Shown one piece after another: positions 22,146-32,225 of a DNA stretch of 64,000 nucleotides. Position numbers and translations under genes: made by a program. Source of the DNA: Bisporella sp. PMI_857 (taxonomy: Eukaryota > Ascomycota > Leotiomycetes > Helotiales > Helotiaceae); the NCBI GenBank assembly GCA_021307315.1, contig JAJSPD010000020.1, positions 1-64,000 of the forward strand, in the 5' to 3' direction. The notes under the pieces are model-generated. The model was not told the DNA's origin. It saw nothing but the letters and a program-made list of their open reading frames with translations, and did no database searches. The stretch's first letter is position 1. Each line of letters opens with the position of its first letter.

Positions 22146-22606
22146 TTAATAATCCATTAATCGACCTGTGCAAATGTCAACAATGAAGGGCGTGGGATTG
22201 CATAAGCAGAGTCTCTCTTCTACTTTGTTTCCTGTTCCTGAATCTGCACAATGACACCCCCCTGGTTCAAGCCACCTCCCTCCAGCATTGTGGCTGAATG
22301 CCGTAAACTGAACTCCGTATTCCTTTCCGAGTTCTGCTCCGGACGTCGGAGCCGTCATTAGCCAATGATATCCCTGATATCCATGAGACCATTTGTCATC
22401 ATCCTGTCAATTTTCATCCCAAACTGTTTAAAGTTTTCAGGGCGCATGCTCATGACACCCCCTTTCGGGAGTGGCTGACCCATTGCCGTCCATTCATATC
22501 CGTATCCCATGTGGATGACTCGAAACGTCTCGTCGTTGGAAAGGCTGAAAAATTTAGAGATGACTGTGGATGCTTAGAAATTTTTCTTTTCTTAAGCCGA
22601 ACCATG
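22146..22606 (-). other. Possible small gene or gene remnant, unknown family
   Basis: On the minus strand a frame starting after TTTTTCAG (about 22546) reads LSNDETFRVIHMGYGYEWTA and continues through PLPKGGVMSMRPENFKQFG to a stop at about 22363. Its composition looks like a real globular exon. An ATG (MVRLKKRK) at about 22606 could be the start of an upstream exon. A second frame of 70 codons begins at 22358 with the ATG overlapping the region just after that stop (TAATG) and is Cys/Gly-rich. I do not recognise either. It could be the 3' exon of a short gene, or a relic. Confidence 0.25.
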
Positions 22607-22849
22607 TTGGCAACAGATGATGCTAGAATTCCGTGATACTTTGTACAAGGTTGACATGGGAGGATAAATAGAAGCTGTCCCTCGAGTGCAAGAAAAGCTC
22701 ATCATCAGAACAACATCTTCACATCTTCACAAGAACACTCTAGGCTTCAAAACAATTAGAACAAGTCAAACACTTCACATATTCGCCACCGCTACCACCA
22801 CAAAATCACATCCTCTCTCAAGTCTCAGACTTCTACAACCATCATCAAA

Positions 22850-23101
22850 ATGTCTTCCGTCGCCGCTGCATACATGCTTGCTGCTGAGCAAAAGCAACAC
22901 CGCACCGCCTCAAACGGATCTACTCCACGCACTTCCACTGAATCTCAATCACCCAACACTCAGGTCCTCAGCTCCAAGCCAGCCTCCACTCAGAGCCTTC
23001 TCAAGAGGACCGCCTTGAAGATCAAGAAGGCAGCCAAGGAGCACCATGAAGGGGTCAATGCTGCGTACCAGACATACTACGGCATGGGAGCCAGGGCTTA
23101 A
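22850..23101 (+). CDS. Small basic protein, 83 aa, unknown function
   Basis: Single exon from an ATG in a strong context (ATCATCAAAATG) after a CA/CT-rich leader of the type seen before well expressed fungal genes. The protein starts MSSVAAAYMLAAEQKQ, has a Ser/Thr/Pro-rich middle (about residues 22-50), then a lysine-rich helix-prone segment LLKRTALKIKKAAKEHHEG and ends AAYQTYYGMGARA. No signal peptide or membrane helix is apparent. The shape resembles small conserved fungal proteins of unknown role. A 110-codon frame overlaps it in another frame and is judged a shadow because its codon composition is simply CA-rich leader sequence. No function is proposed. Confidence 0.65.
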   Translation: MSSVAAAYMLAAEQKQHRTASNGSTPRTSTESQSPNTQVLSSKPASTQSLLKRTALKIKKAAKEHHEGVNAAYQTYYGMGARA

Positions 23102-23875
23102 AGGGAGATAAATTTGGGGGAGATCGAGGAAGGGATGGGACCGACGACAGTACAATCAGCGATTGAAAGCCAATGGAGTTTGGGCACAGGGTATTTGCAT
23201 TCAGAGAAAGCAATAGATAGGATAGAAGGATTTGCTTGTTTTGGATTTACTTCGAAATTTCGGATACCACTTGAGCGGCGGGAAGGTACATTTGGTACAG
23301 GAGTTATATAGACGACATCAGTCAGACCTTAGAAAGACTCGAAATATAATCTTAATTGCGATCGTACTTAACGTACAAACTCTTTTCCCTTGTATCTTTT
23401 AATATTCTTCTGATTGTTGTAATAAATCGTGGGGTCAGGTGATTTAGCAAGTAGCCTAATTACATTCAGTCTCTCCAAATCAGGCTAAGCGAGCGGTTAA
23501 GGTTGCGAGAGCGGCTCCAACGGTCTCCATGATGCAACCATCCCTATATGTTTTAATGATTGCATTTCAAAACACATTTATCTGGTGGAATAATTTCTCC
23601 CGCCTATTGACCGCTCCTCACTCTACTCCTCACCATTTCCATTCTCCTCTTTAACCTCAAATGGCATGGTAATATGCTATGAGCGCTCGACGCATTCGGA
23701 GGATGTTTCTCCGCGCTCTTTTATCCCAGATTCGGGTCGATAGCCAAGCAGGAACTATACCGTGGACCTGGAAGTCATTTCTAAATATTCATATTTCAAT
23801 GTTTCCCATCTACACAGATCTGGGGAGTGGCTCATTATTTTACTGGTTAAATCCTGTGTAAGGTAACCTTCAGAC
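23102..23875. other. Intergenic, 774 bp
   Basis: 3' region of the 83-aa gene and promoter of the alpha-galactosidase. CT-rich near 23590-23660. No further gene seen. Confidence 0.5.
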
Positions 23876-25284
23876 ATGCATGCGTTCGTGGCGCTACTAC
23901 TTTCAACTATTGCTGCTCCTGTAGCCGCTCTAGTTACCCCCGATGGAACTGGACGGCTTCCGGCGATGGGTTGGAATTCATGGAACGAGTATGGATGTGA
24001 TATAAGCGACGACGTCTTTGTAGCCGTTGCAGACCTTCTGGTCTCTCTAGGACTAAGGGACCTTGGGTACCAGTATGTCAACATTGACGACTGCTGGAGC
24101 GATAAAGTCAACAGACGTGACAATGTCACTCAAAGAATCATTCCTGATCCGATTAAATTCCCTCAAGGAATTAGCCATGTTGCTGAGGAGGTCCATTCGA
24201 AAGGACTAAAATTGGGAATCTATGGCGATGCAGGTGCGCCAGAATTAATATTAATACTCGTAAAACTCTGTCTTAACTCCTAATACAGGCACAAGTACGT
24301 GTGGTGGCTACGCAGGTTCGCTGGGTTATGAAGATATTGATGCGGCGGCCTGGGCAGAGTGGGGAATTGATTGCAAGTTACCAAAGCATTTTTAATGGTC
24401 TGTGCTAAATCGAGGCAGACCTCAAATACGACAATTGTAATGTCCCACAAGAGTGGGTGGACGTTCCGTACATGTACCCAGACAATGGAGGAACCACTGA
24501 AGGTGTAGTTCCTCCGAATTACGACTGGTCCACGTCCAACAGTACCAAGCGTTATAATCACATGCGCGATGCCCTTCTCGCGCAATCACGCACCATCCAG
24601 TATTCCCTATGCATATGGGGCCATGCCAATGTTGCGGCTTGGGGTAATGAGACCGGCCACAGTTGGCGTATGTTTAGCGATATCTATCCAGCCTGGACGG
24701 GTGCGTATCAGTGGAGCCTGGGATTGATGCCAATCCTGAACTTAGCTGCATTCTATGCAAATGTCTCCGATTTCTGGGGCCACAGTGACTGGGATATGCT
24801 CGAGGTCGGAAACGGCAATCTCACTTACGAAGAGAACCGTAGTCATTTCGCGCTTTGGGCGGCTCTCAAGAGCCCATTGATTATTGGTACCAAATTGGAC
24901 ACTATAACACAGCCTGTGCTGGAGATTTTGAGCAACAAGGAGCTCATTGCTTTCAACCAAGACCCTGTTTATGGTGCTGGTGTTATTCCATATAAGTGGG
25001 ATGGAGTCGGCAATGATACGCATCCAGCCAATTATTGGACCGGTAGTTCGATTAAAGGCATCCATGTTTTTCTACTGAACACTCTGGACAAGGCAACGAC
25101 GATAACTGCAAAATTTTCTGAGTTGCCGGCACTGAAACATAAGAAACCCCGCGGGTACCTTGTTCATGACATGTGGACAGGAAAGGACCTTGGCATTTTT
25201 AGGGACTCATTTAGCATCAGAGTCAAGGCGCATGATACAGCATCCTTGAGGATCACCGAAACAAATGGTGGGTTAACTGCATAA
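23876..25284 (+). CDS. Secreted alpha-galactosidase, glycoside hydrolase family 27
   Basis: Exons 23876-24233, 24289-24372 and 24419-25284 total 1308 nt (435 aa). The enzyme releases terminal alpha-galactose from galacto-oligosaccharides and galactomannan outside the cell. A signal peptide ([18 protein letters not shown]) precedes [19 protein letters not shown]. The catalytic nucleophile is Asp152 in YLKYDNCN and the acid/base is Asp273 in [35 protein letters not shown] and the C-terminal beta domain are all typical. Several N-glycosylation sequons occur (NVT, NST, NLT, NVS). Intron 2 (24373-24418, 46 bp) appears to use a GC donor: the frame of WGIDYLKYDNC is kept only by joining at GAT-T|GCAAGT...GGCAG|AC. 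The gene is convergent with a Zn2Cys6 regulator 788 bp away. Confidence 0.92.
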
Positions 25285-26072
25285 AAGTTGAACGTCACAC
25301 TAACATGATATAAGGCAAACACCCCAATTCTGAGTGGTTACTTTGATGACTTGCAGACTTTTCAGAAATCACAATTTGAGTTATCTGGGAAAGTGCAAGC
25401 TTCCTGCGTGCCATGAACGAGGACTTGAGCTCCTAGATTCTTATTAGTATAAAGTTTTGAAGAAAGGCTTCAATGAATACATCATCTGCTCCACAGTCCA
25501 ATATTTCTAGTCAAACTTTATCTAGACCTTAGATGCCTGGACCTCCCCAGTCCTTCACGCATTTGATATATGTTGGCAAGGCCGCTGGTGTGTTTGTGTG
25601 TGAAAATTAACCCCTGCTCTAGCCTTCAAATTGTATTTAAGATATTCGTGGGAGGGCGACTCCTTCCCGAACGTAGAGCTACGGCTCAGCTGGGCGTCAG
25701 AAGTTAACTAAAGTAATAAAAGACATGCAGAATTCACGCTGTGATGACACAACGGCCAAGGGCGCTTGGCTGAGCGCACCTGCGCCTTTCTTGCTGGTAT
25801 ACAATTTAATATGAAGATGGTAAACCAAAATATCGGGTCATATTGGCTTTGTAGGTTGCCATTTTCGGAAGCCTTCGCCAGGCTCGATAAAACTTCGTTG
25901 TGGCCACGATCTTGGACTTCAGCTCTCTGTTGAGTATGATAAGCAACGTAGAGGGTAGACCCTGAGTAATCAACCTACCATAACTAGTACTAAGGCGTTC
26001 ATTAGAGTATGAGAAGTGGCATGAGTTCTCACATCCCTCGAGAGGAACCGTAATCAATAAGCCTTAGCTTTA
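25285..26072. other. Convergent intergenic region, 788 bp
   Basis: Lies between two stop codons. No gene, repeat or RNA recognised; an 83-codon minus-strand frame (26057-25806) has no family resemblance. Confidence 0.5.
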
Positions 26073-28704
26073 TCATTGGCTGCCTAGATTTCCATAGAGG
26101 TTCGCATTCTCCCAGTCAAATTGGAATTGCGTAGATGGCATGCCTGAAACAGGGTCGAAAGAGTCCGGATTCCAATTACCATATGGTTGTTGCAAGAAGT
26201 CTTGAAGAAACGGATCATCCAGAGCTCCCACTGCGAAAGAAGTCAATTAAGACGCTCAATAGATTGAATTCTTGACGGAAAATGTGGTATCAGGTGAAAG
26301 GGCACTTACTAGCGTCGCCGACCCCAAAGGCAGTCCCGCTAGAAGCTGGCGTCTGAGTAGCTCCATTGCTGTGGGCTTGTTCGCCCTGGTGAACGGAGCT
26401 GCTGGCAGCGAGCAGCATTTCTAAACCATTATTTCCTTTGGTCGTAGGTTGTGATGATTGGTGCTCGCCTGAGTTCTGTTTAAGAGAGTCGAGATCTAAT
26501 TTTAATTCAACAAGCTGATCATAACTGTGAATTTGAAATCAGTAAAATATTAAACAACAATCGGCGAAATAATGCTTCGGACAGCGTCTGAAAAAATATG
26601 AGATGGGGTGAAGAATGACTTACTATCCACTTGCAGGCAGGTTTCCGGTTTCTCTCATAGATCGCAACAAGCTCCATGCCGTTTCCACAGCATCGTTATC
26701 ATTATTATCATCTTCCTTCATTGTCGAGGACATCATCAGTATCATTGTTGATGCAAAGACCGAAAGTGCATCAAAGTACCCATATGGTGCCAGACATCCA
26801 TCAACCCACAGTTGTGCCAAGATACTGTTCGAAGTCCGAGCAGCCTGAACACAGGCTTCTCCGAGTGCAGATGTCATGGGTGACACTTGAGCTCGGGGGT
26901 TGTCTGAGTCTTGGGCGAATTGAGATCTGAAGAGATGGAAGAGAATTGGTCTCGTGGTCTGGATAACAGCATTGCCGAAATGCAAGTGTAAGGATGCGAC
27001 TGAACGCGAAGGATAGATGGGCATGGCGCTGAAGTCCAAGCGTAGTACTGGGGGAAGGGTCTCGTGCCAGGACCTCAAACTTGTCAGAATCCTTTGCACG
27101 CTCTGTACGAAAGTGTTGGCGCGTCCTTGTTGCGGGATCTTGTATAAGTCACTCATGATATTACCTGTGATGCGTGCAAGGTTAATCTGAGCTGTCATCA
27201 GCTCGGGGGTGTAGAAGTCCTCGGCTTCCGCTAGAGTGAGGCCATCCATGGATGGCATTTGCACATCGATGTCCTCATCACGCAACATAATGGGTAGACC
27301 GACCTTGGAAGTATAAATTCGATCAAGCGCGTAACATGTCCACCACACTCGAACTCGATGCTCTCGCTCTGGCGCACTCATTCCAGAATCTTCTGAGATC
27401 CTGCGATGGAGCCCTAATGTGAGGCTCAGCCGCATCGCTAGTCCGGTATATGTATAGGCAGTGTTCCGCCGGTTAAGGGCAACAGAATAGAATGACTGCA
27501 TAATATATTAGCAATGCGAGAGAGATGATGAAATTGTACCAACCAGGAGAAGTAGTGTCTCAATGTACGAAACCGATGGTTCCTCGTGCATATCTTGGAA
27601 AAATCCCATAGCTTTGACGAAGAAGCCTGTTCCTGGGACACCAGCCCCCTTCAACGTACCCCCAGCTCTACCATGTGAGTAGAGTTCCCCCAATGCCAAC
27701 ACCGTGAACAAGCGACAGAGCCAAACAGGGTCATCCAGAACCTCCTGTTGGTAAGTCTCTTCGAGCTTGACAAGGAAAGACTTCCTCGATAAGAGATGAT
27801 GATCGCCACCAACAAATCTCAAAACAGCTCTGACCAACAGCTTTGCATAGTTCTTATTCGGCAAATTACATTCTGTACTCGAGATCCGCAGCAGTCTTGG
27901 ATTCTTGTAGTAAACGTATGCGCGTGGAGGCGGTCTTCTCTCACCATGATTAATATATTGGTGAAGTCTTCCACCGAACGTCTCAGAGCTTGCTTCTCCA
28001 GAATATCTAGGCTGAATGGATATCTCATCAGAGACGAAATTTGCCCCGGAGTTCGCAGATGCATCTGGGATGCCATTGAATGTCTGGCCGGAATGGGCAG
28101 GTACGCGTTGGCGTTTGTTCCGATCAGAAGGGCTTGAGTGTGAAGATTGATAGCTCATGCCACTTCCTGGACGCCGATTTAATGAGGAAGCATCACTCAA
28201 TTCTGACTGTTGCGAAATGTCCAAGGATTGTTTGCGCTTGAGGGCTTGATTTTCGGCCTCCAATGTCTTGATGTAGCTTGCGGAAAGTAAGGTTAATCGT
28301 TATCAATGGCAACATTACAATGGTGCTTCTTACCTTTCTGGCACCGGGATTTTCTTATCTCGAACTGGATAAACGCATGGCATTCGCTTTCTGGATTGCT
28401 GGCAATTTCGGCAAGGCGTTTCGCCGTCACACTTCTACAAAGTCCAAAAGTTAGCCAACATAATACCACCTAGATTGACGACTCTCCCCGAGTTGTACAA
28501 ACTCCACCACGACTCCGCTGCCCAGCTTACCCCAGATTCAGGTGCATGGGGTACACACACACCCATTACCCAGAATCACGCTGTTCGTCAATCCTCGGCA
28601 TAGCTTACCGTCTTATTCTTATGACACCGCTCACATGCAATACCGCTCCGCTTAGGTTTTCGCGATGCCTCTTCAACGACTAATGGCGAATGATTTTGCT
28701 CCAT
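26073..28704 (-). CDS. Zn2Cys6 transcription factor with fungal_trans domain
   Basis: Six exons on the minus strand: 28704-28609, 28434-28334, 28276-27544, 27495-26624, 26524-26310 and 26230-26073. They total 2175 nt (724 aa). The zinc cluster is split by intron 1: CERCHKNKTK then CDGETPCRNCQQSRKRMPC, at about residues 23-50, followed by a short coiled coil (SYIKTLEAENQALKRK). A Ser-rich, basic linker leads to the fungal_trans region, with ALNRRNTAYTYTGLAMRLSL, GLHRRISED, RVWWTCYALDRI and LRDEDIDVQMPS. The C-terminus is Gln/Ser-rich and ends in an aromatic acidic stretch that may activate transcription. It is nuclear by family. Intron 3 has a GTTGGT donor. It points toward the alpha-galactosidase gene, so regulation of that enzyme is conceivable, but the targets are unknown. 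Confidence 0.88.
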
Positions 28705-29562
28705 TGTTGGTAATGGAAAGTGCTAACAAATATTTTTGTGGTCAGTATTGAGATATATCGAGCACGTCCAAGTAAGGCTGTCCTGAGCTGAAGCCAGGAT
28801 CGGCTTCATGAGCCGAGAATATTGTCAGGAATTGGCTTACGTAATAGGCCAAGAAACTAAAAATCTCTTACAAGTCTACAACGTAGATACAGATCATACA
28901 ATACAAGCAACTACAACCCGTATTCTATCGACATGATACCTATATCAATCTCGTATTTCTGACATGGATGATGATATGATAAGGTCACGTGCGGGTGACA
29001 TGACATTTCAATTTTTGGCCATTTTTTAAATATAAAAAAATATAAAAAACTAGAAACGTTGCTTTTCAGCTACTGATAGTTCCTAAAAACCCTGAAGCTA
29101 CAGCATTGCAGCTTAAACAAGATTTTGATTTTTCGACCGAGCGTAAAAATACTTACAAAATGTGTATTTTCAAATGGGACTTTCTGAGGACTCCCTGAAA
29201 AAAGCAGAGAATTGGAATATCACTTTACGCTAGACAGACTTGATATGAGTCCTCGGAGGACTCGAAATGATTGTGGTCGATTAGCTTAAAGAAGAGAAGT
29301 GCTTAGAGGCCAAGGGGCTGCGACTCACATGGTTTGATTCATTATAAGTAAGCATAACCTTAGAGCTTCAGCATTCGAAGCTTTGGGACACACCGCAATC
29401 TCTGCAGTACGTTCTCAAGTAATAATGCACATTGAGAGAAACAAAGAATGGAACAGATGTATCCTGGAAGGATCGTTAAGCCGTTTCATTCATTCTAAAC
29501 CCTAAGCATGTCCCAGGAGTCTCATCCCAAGTCTGACCACCAAATCATCTAATTTTCAATAT
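28705..29562. other. Intergenic, 858 bp
   Basis: Contains the promoter of the regulator (near 28705-29000, with a CACGTG at about 28987) and the 3' side of the transporter gene. An A/T-run patch lies near 29020-29060. No gene seen. Confidence 0.5.
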
Positions 29563-31199
29563 CTATAGAGAATACTTGAAATACACGTCATAATCTCCCT
29601 TCTCCGGCCTCTCAGGCAGTGGGTTACCCTCAGCAAGCGCCTTCTGAATCTGCGCAGCACGCTTCTTGTTCACCCACCACATCCCAACCATCAACCCCAT
29701 CACCATTGCCAAAGCTACTATATCCAATCCCAAGCTGATTTCAAGTCCCTTGACATATCTTGGCGCATCCTCGGTGCGATATATCTGACCAACTGCGACG
29801 CCAGCCGTATTCGCAATCGTGAGCACCATGCCGACCATGGATGCTCGCTTAAAGTGCCGACCCACGTTGTCGGACAACCACATGATAGACAAACCGACTG
29901 TGGGATAAATGCCGAGAATCGTAACGAAACATCCAAAGAAGCGGACGCCGGTCTTCTCTGCACCGATTAGGATTGCAAGACCGACGATGAGGAGAATTAG
30001 CGGTCCTCCGATCCAGACACCCCTCATCTTCGTGCGGTCGGACATGTAGGCAACGAACAGAAACCAGAAGAGGCCGAGCATATATACGGGAACCGTCATT
30101 AGATTCGCGATAACGGATGTATAACCTAGCCCCTTGACAATGGCCGGGAGAAAGGTCTGTACAGCGTAAAGACTGACATCACAACAGAATTGGAAGATGA
30201 AACTATGTTTTGTCAGCACTGCCGGAAGAAGAAAGGCAAAAAACACCTTACAAGGCGTAAAACTTGGGATCTTGCACCACGTTGATTATAGCCCCCCAGC
30301 TGAACTCCTCGTCGATACCCCAGTGTGGATTAAGTTCATATCGAGCGCGGACCATCCTCTTCTCATCCTCTGTTAAGAACCAGGCCGTTCTCGCATCGTT
30401 AGGGAACACAAACCAATAGAGAGGAACAATGAGCAGAGTAAGAATGCCTTCTACAATAAAGAGCCACCTCCATCCTGAAAATCCGTTGGGACCATGAATC
30501 TGAGTGAGGCCAAAAGCGAGAAGGCCACCAAAGGCGCTTGAGAAGGCGCTAAAAGCAAAGATAACCGCGGCGCGCTTGCCACGCTCCTCTTTCTTATAGA
30601 CCATACCAATATATACATCAATACAAGGGAAGATAGCAGCTTCGAAGAATCCGATTAGGAGACGGCAAGCATACAGGCTGCCGGCATTTTGGATAAAGCC
30701 CATACCAAGAGTTGTCGCGCCCCAGCAGAACGCACAGCCAGCTAAAAGATAGCGTGGACCAATGATCTTGAGGAGGATCGCTGTTGGAGCTTCTATGGTC
30801 ACGTAAGTGGCGTAGAGTAAAGTTACGGCAGTGCCGAACTGGTTTCCTTTGAGACCAATCTCCTCACCCATACCGGCGATGTTTGCATTTCCCAGGTTTC
30901 CACTTTCGATTGTCAGCGGATTTGAAGGCGGAGTTGAGTTTCCAAGTGGAAAGACTAGTGGACTTACCGATCAAGATTAGCCATCATATAGAAAAGACCC
31001 AACATTCCAATGGCACAAAACTAGAAAGGATGTCAGAGGAACTCGTAGCCCGCCTAGTATTGCATCTCACGTCAAACTTGAGCATCATCTTTCGTTCTTT
31101 GACAGGGTCAATATACAGCTCCATGTTAATGGACTCTTCCTTGATGCTAGACGGAGTCTGAGCATCGGGGTTAATGCCAGCTTCCTTTGGAGAGCCCAT
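29563..31199 (-). CDS. MFS transporter, anion:cation symporter (allantoate/nicotinate permease-like) family
   Basis: Four exons, 31199-31071, 31020-30968, 30902-30252 and 30202-29563, total 1473 nt (490 aa). A hydrophilic N-terminus of about 40 residues precedes twelve predicted membrane spans. Family markers include FCAIGMLGLFYMMANLDRGN in span 1, then NANIAGM, EAPTAILLKIIGPRYLL, GWRWLFIVEGILTLL and a cytoplasmic loop with DEKRMVRARYELNP. The C-terminal half has YMSDRTKMRG and WLSDNVGRHFKRASMVG. This is the Dal5/Tna1/Liz1-like group of plasma-membrane importers for carboxylates and small nitrogenous acids; substrates cannot be predicted from sequence. It is divergent from 5-oxoprolinase (1.0 kb between starts), which makes a substrate related to 5-oxoproline attractive (inference). 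Confidence 0.9.
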
Positions 31200-32225
31200 G
31201 ATTGGTGTTAGCCTCCAAGAGGTTGCAACGGGTGCTGAAATTTGAATTTTGCGATGTGCAGATGTATTGCTGGCTCTAAACTGTGTAAATGACTGATTGA
31301 GTCAAAATGATAAATGAGGATTCAATACATCTCTATATAGATATGATGCTAATTCACCTCTTTCCGCGCTGTGTGTTGACGGCGTCAAGGTATCACCGTG
31401 TTGTCGTATCATGATCGGAAGCGGAGGCCGATCAATGACGGCATTGTAACCTAGACTAAGCCCAAACTGCCACCTCTAGCTGCAGCATAACGGGCGAAGA
31501 AAAGCTGGGGAGAGGAAAATCCTCTCGGTAAAGGGAGACAACATGCACCAATTCGGAGCTGCTTGAGTCGTGGTGGTCCTGGGGAACGCATTGCCAAGCT
31601 GATAACAGGCTCCCAAGGATGGGGTGCCTGTGGCGCCGCCTTGATCCAGGCAGATGGTCAACGAAGTAATCGAGCCGATCTATGTTTTGAAAAGCTCGTT
31701 CGCTCACATGGTCGCAAATTTACTTTCACTCCGTATAAGCGACAGTAGTTGACCAAGATAGACTCTATTGTATAAGGTTCTAAGAGGGCAATTTTGGGTC
31801 TCAAACCACGAGGCTGCGATGTGTCATCCACTGATGTTGTTGATTCTTTGAACGTCAGCTGAAATCTAGGCAGCCTTGGTCAATCTACTATCCCCCGCCT
31901 CACCCAATATTTTTGCATTCATGGGGTCCGCTACCATCAGCGAGATGGATCGCGATAGCGATCAGCATGATAGGGGATCGGCCTCCTTGCTATCACCACC
32001 GGTCTAGCCGTGCACGTGATATCATAATTCGGCATATTTGCAATGAAGCCGATGTTGACCGGCTTGAGTCTCAGGATAATAGCCTGCATGCTTGCCTTAT
32101 TATTGCATTAGTAATCTGTAGATATATCTCATTGTGTCTCTTTCCAAGTATACATCCGTTCTTGCTATCCTCGCAGGTCGTAGTGAGCTTTACTTCACTT
32201 CTGATATCCTTGTATTGTTTTTACA
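31200..32225. promoter_or_regulatory. Divergent promoter region of transporter and 5-oxoprolinase
   Basis: 1026 bp between two start codons. It contains a TATA-like CTATATAG near 31333. It also has HGATAR-type GATA motifs at 31308-31313, 31756-31761, 31953-31958, 31968-31973 and, reversed, 31990-31995, the binding form of AreA-type nitrogen regulators. About three such sites would be expected by chance in a stretch this long with even base composition, so the excess is modest. CACGTG is present at about 32013. The function is inferred. Confidence 0.45.

Noticed and set aside
31200..32225. Strong claim of an AreA-controlled promoter
   Set aside because: Five HGATAR motifs against about three expected by chance are not enough; recorded only as a possibility.
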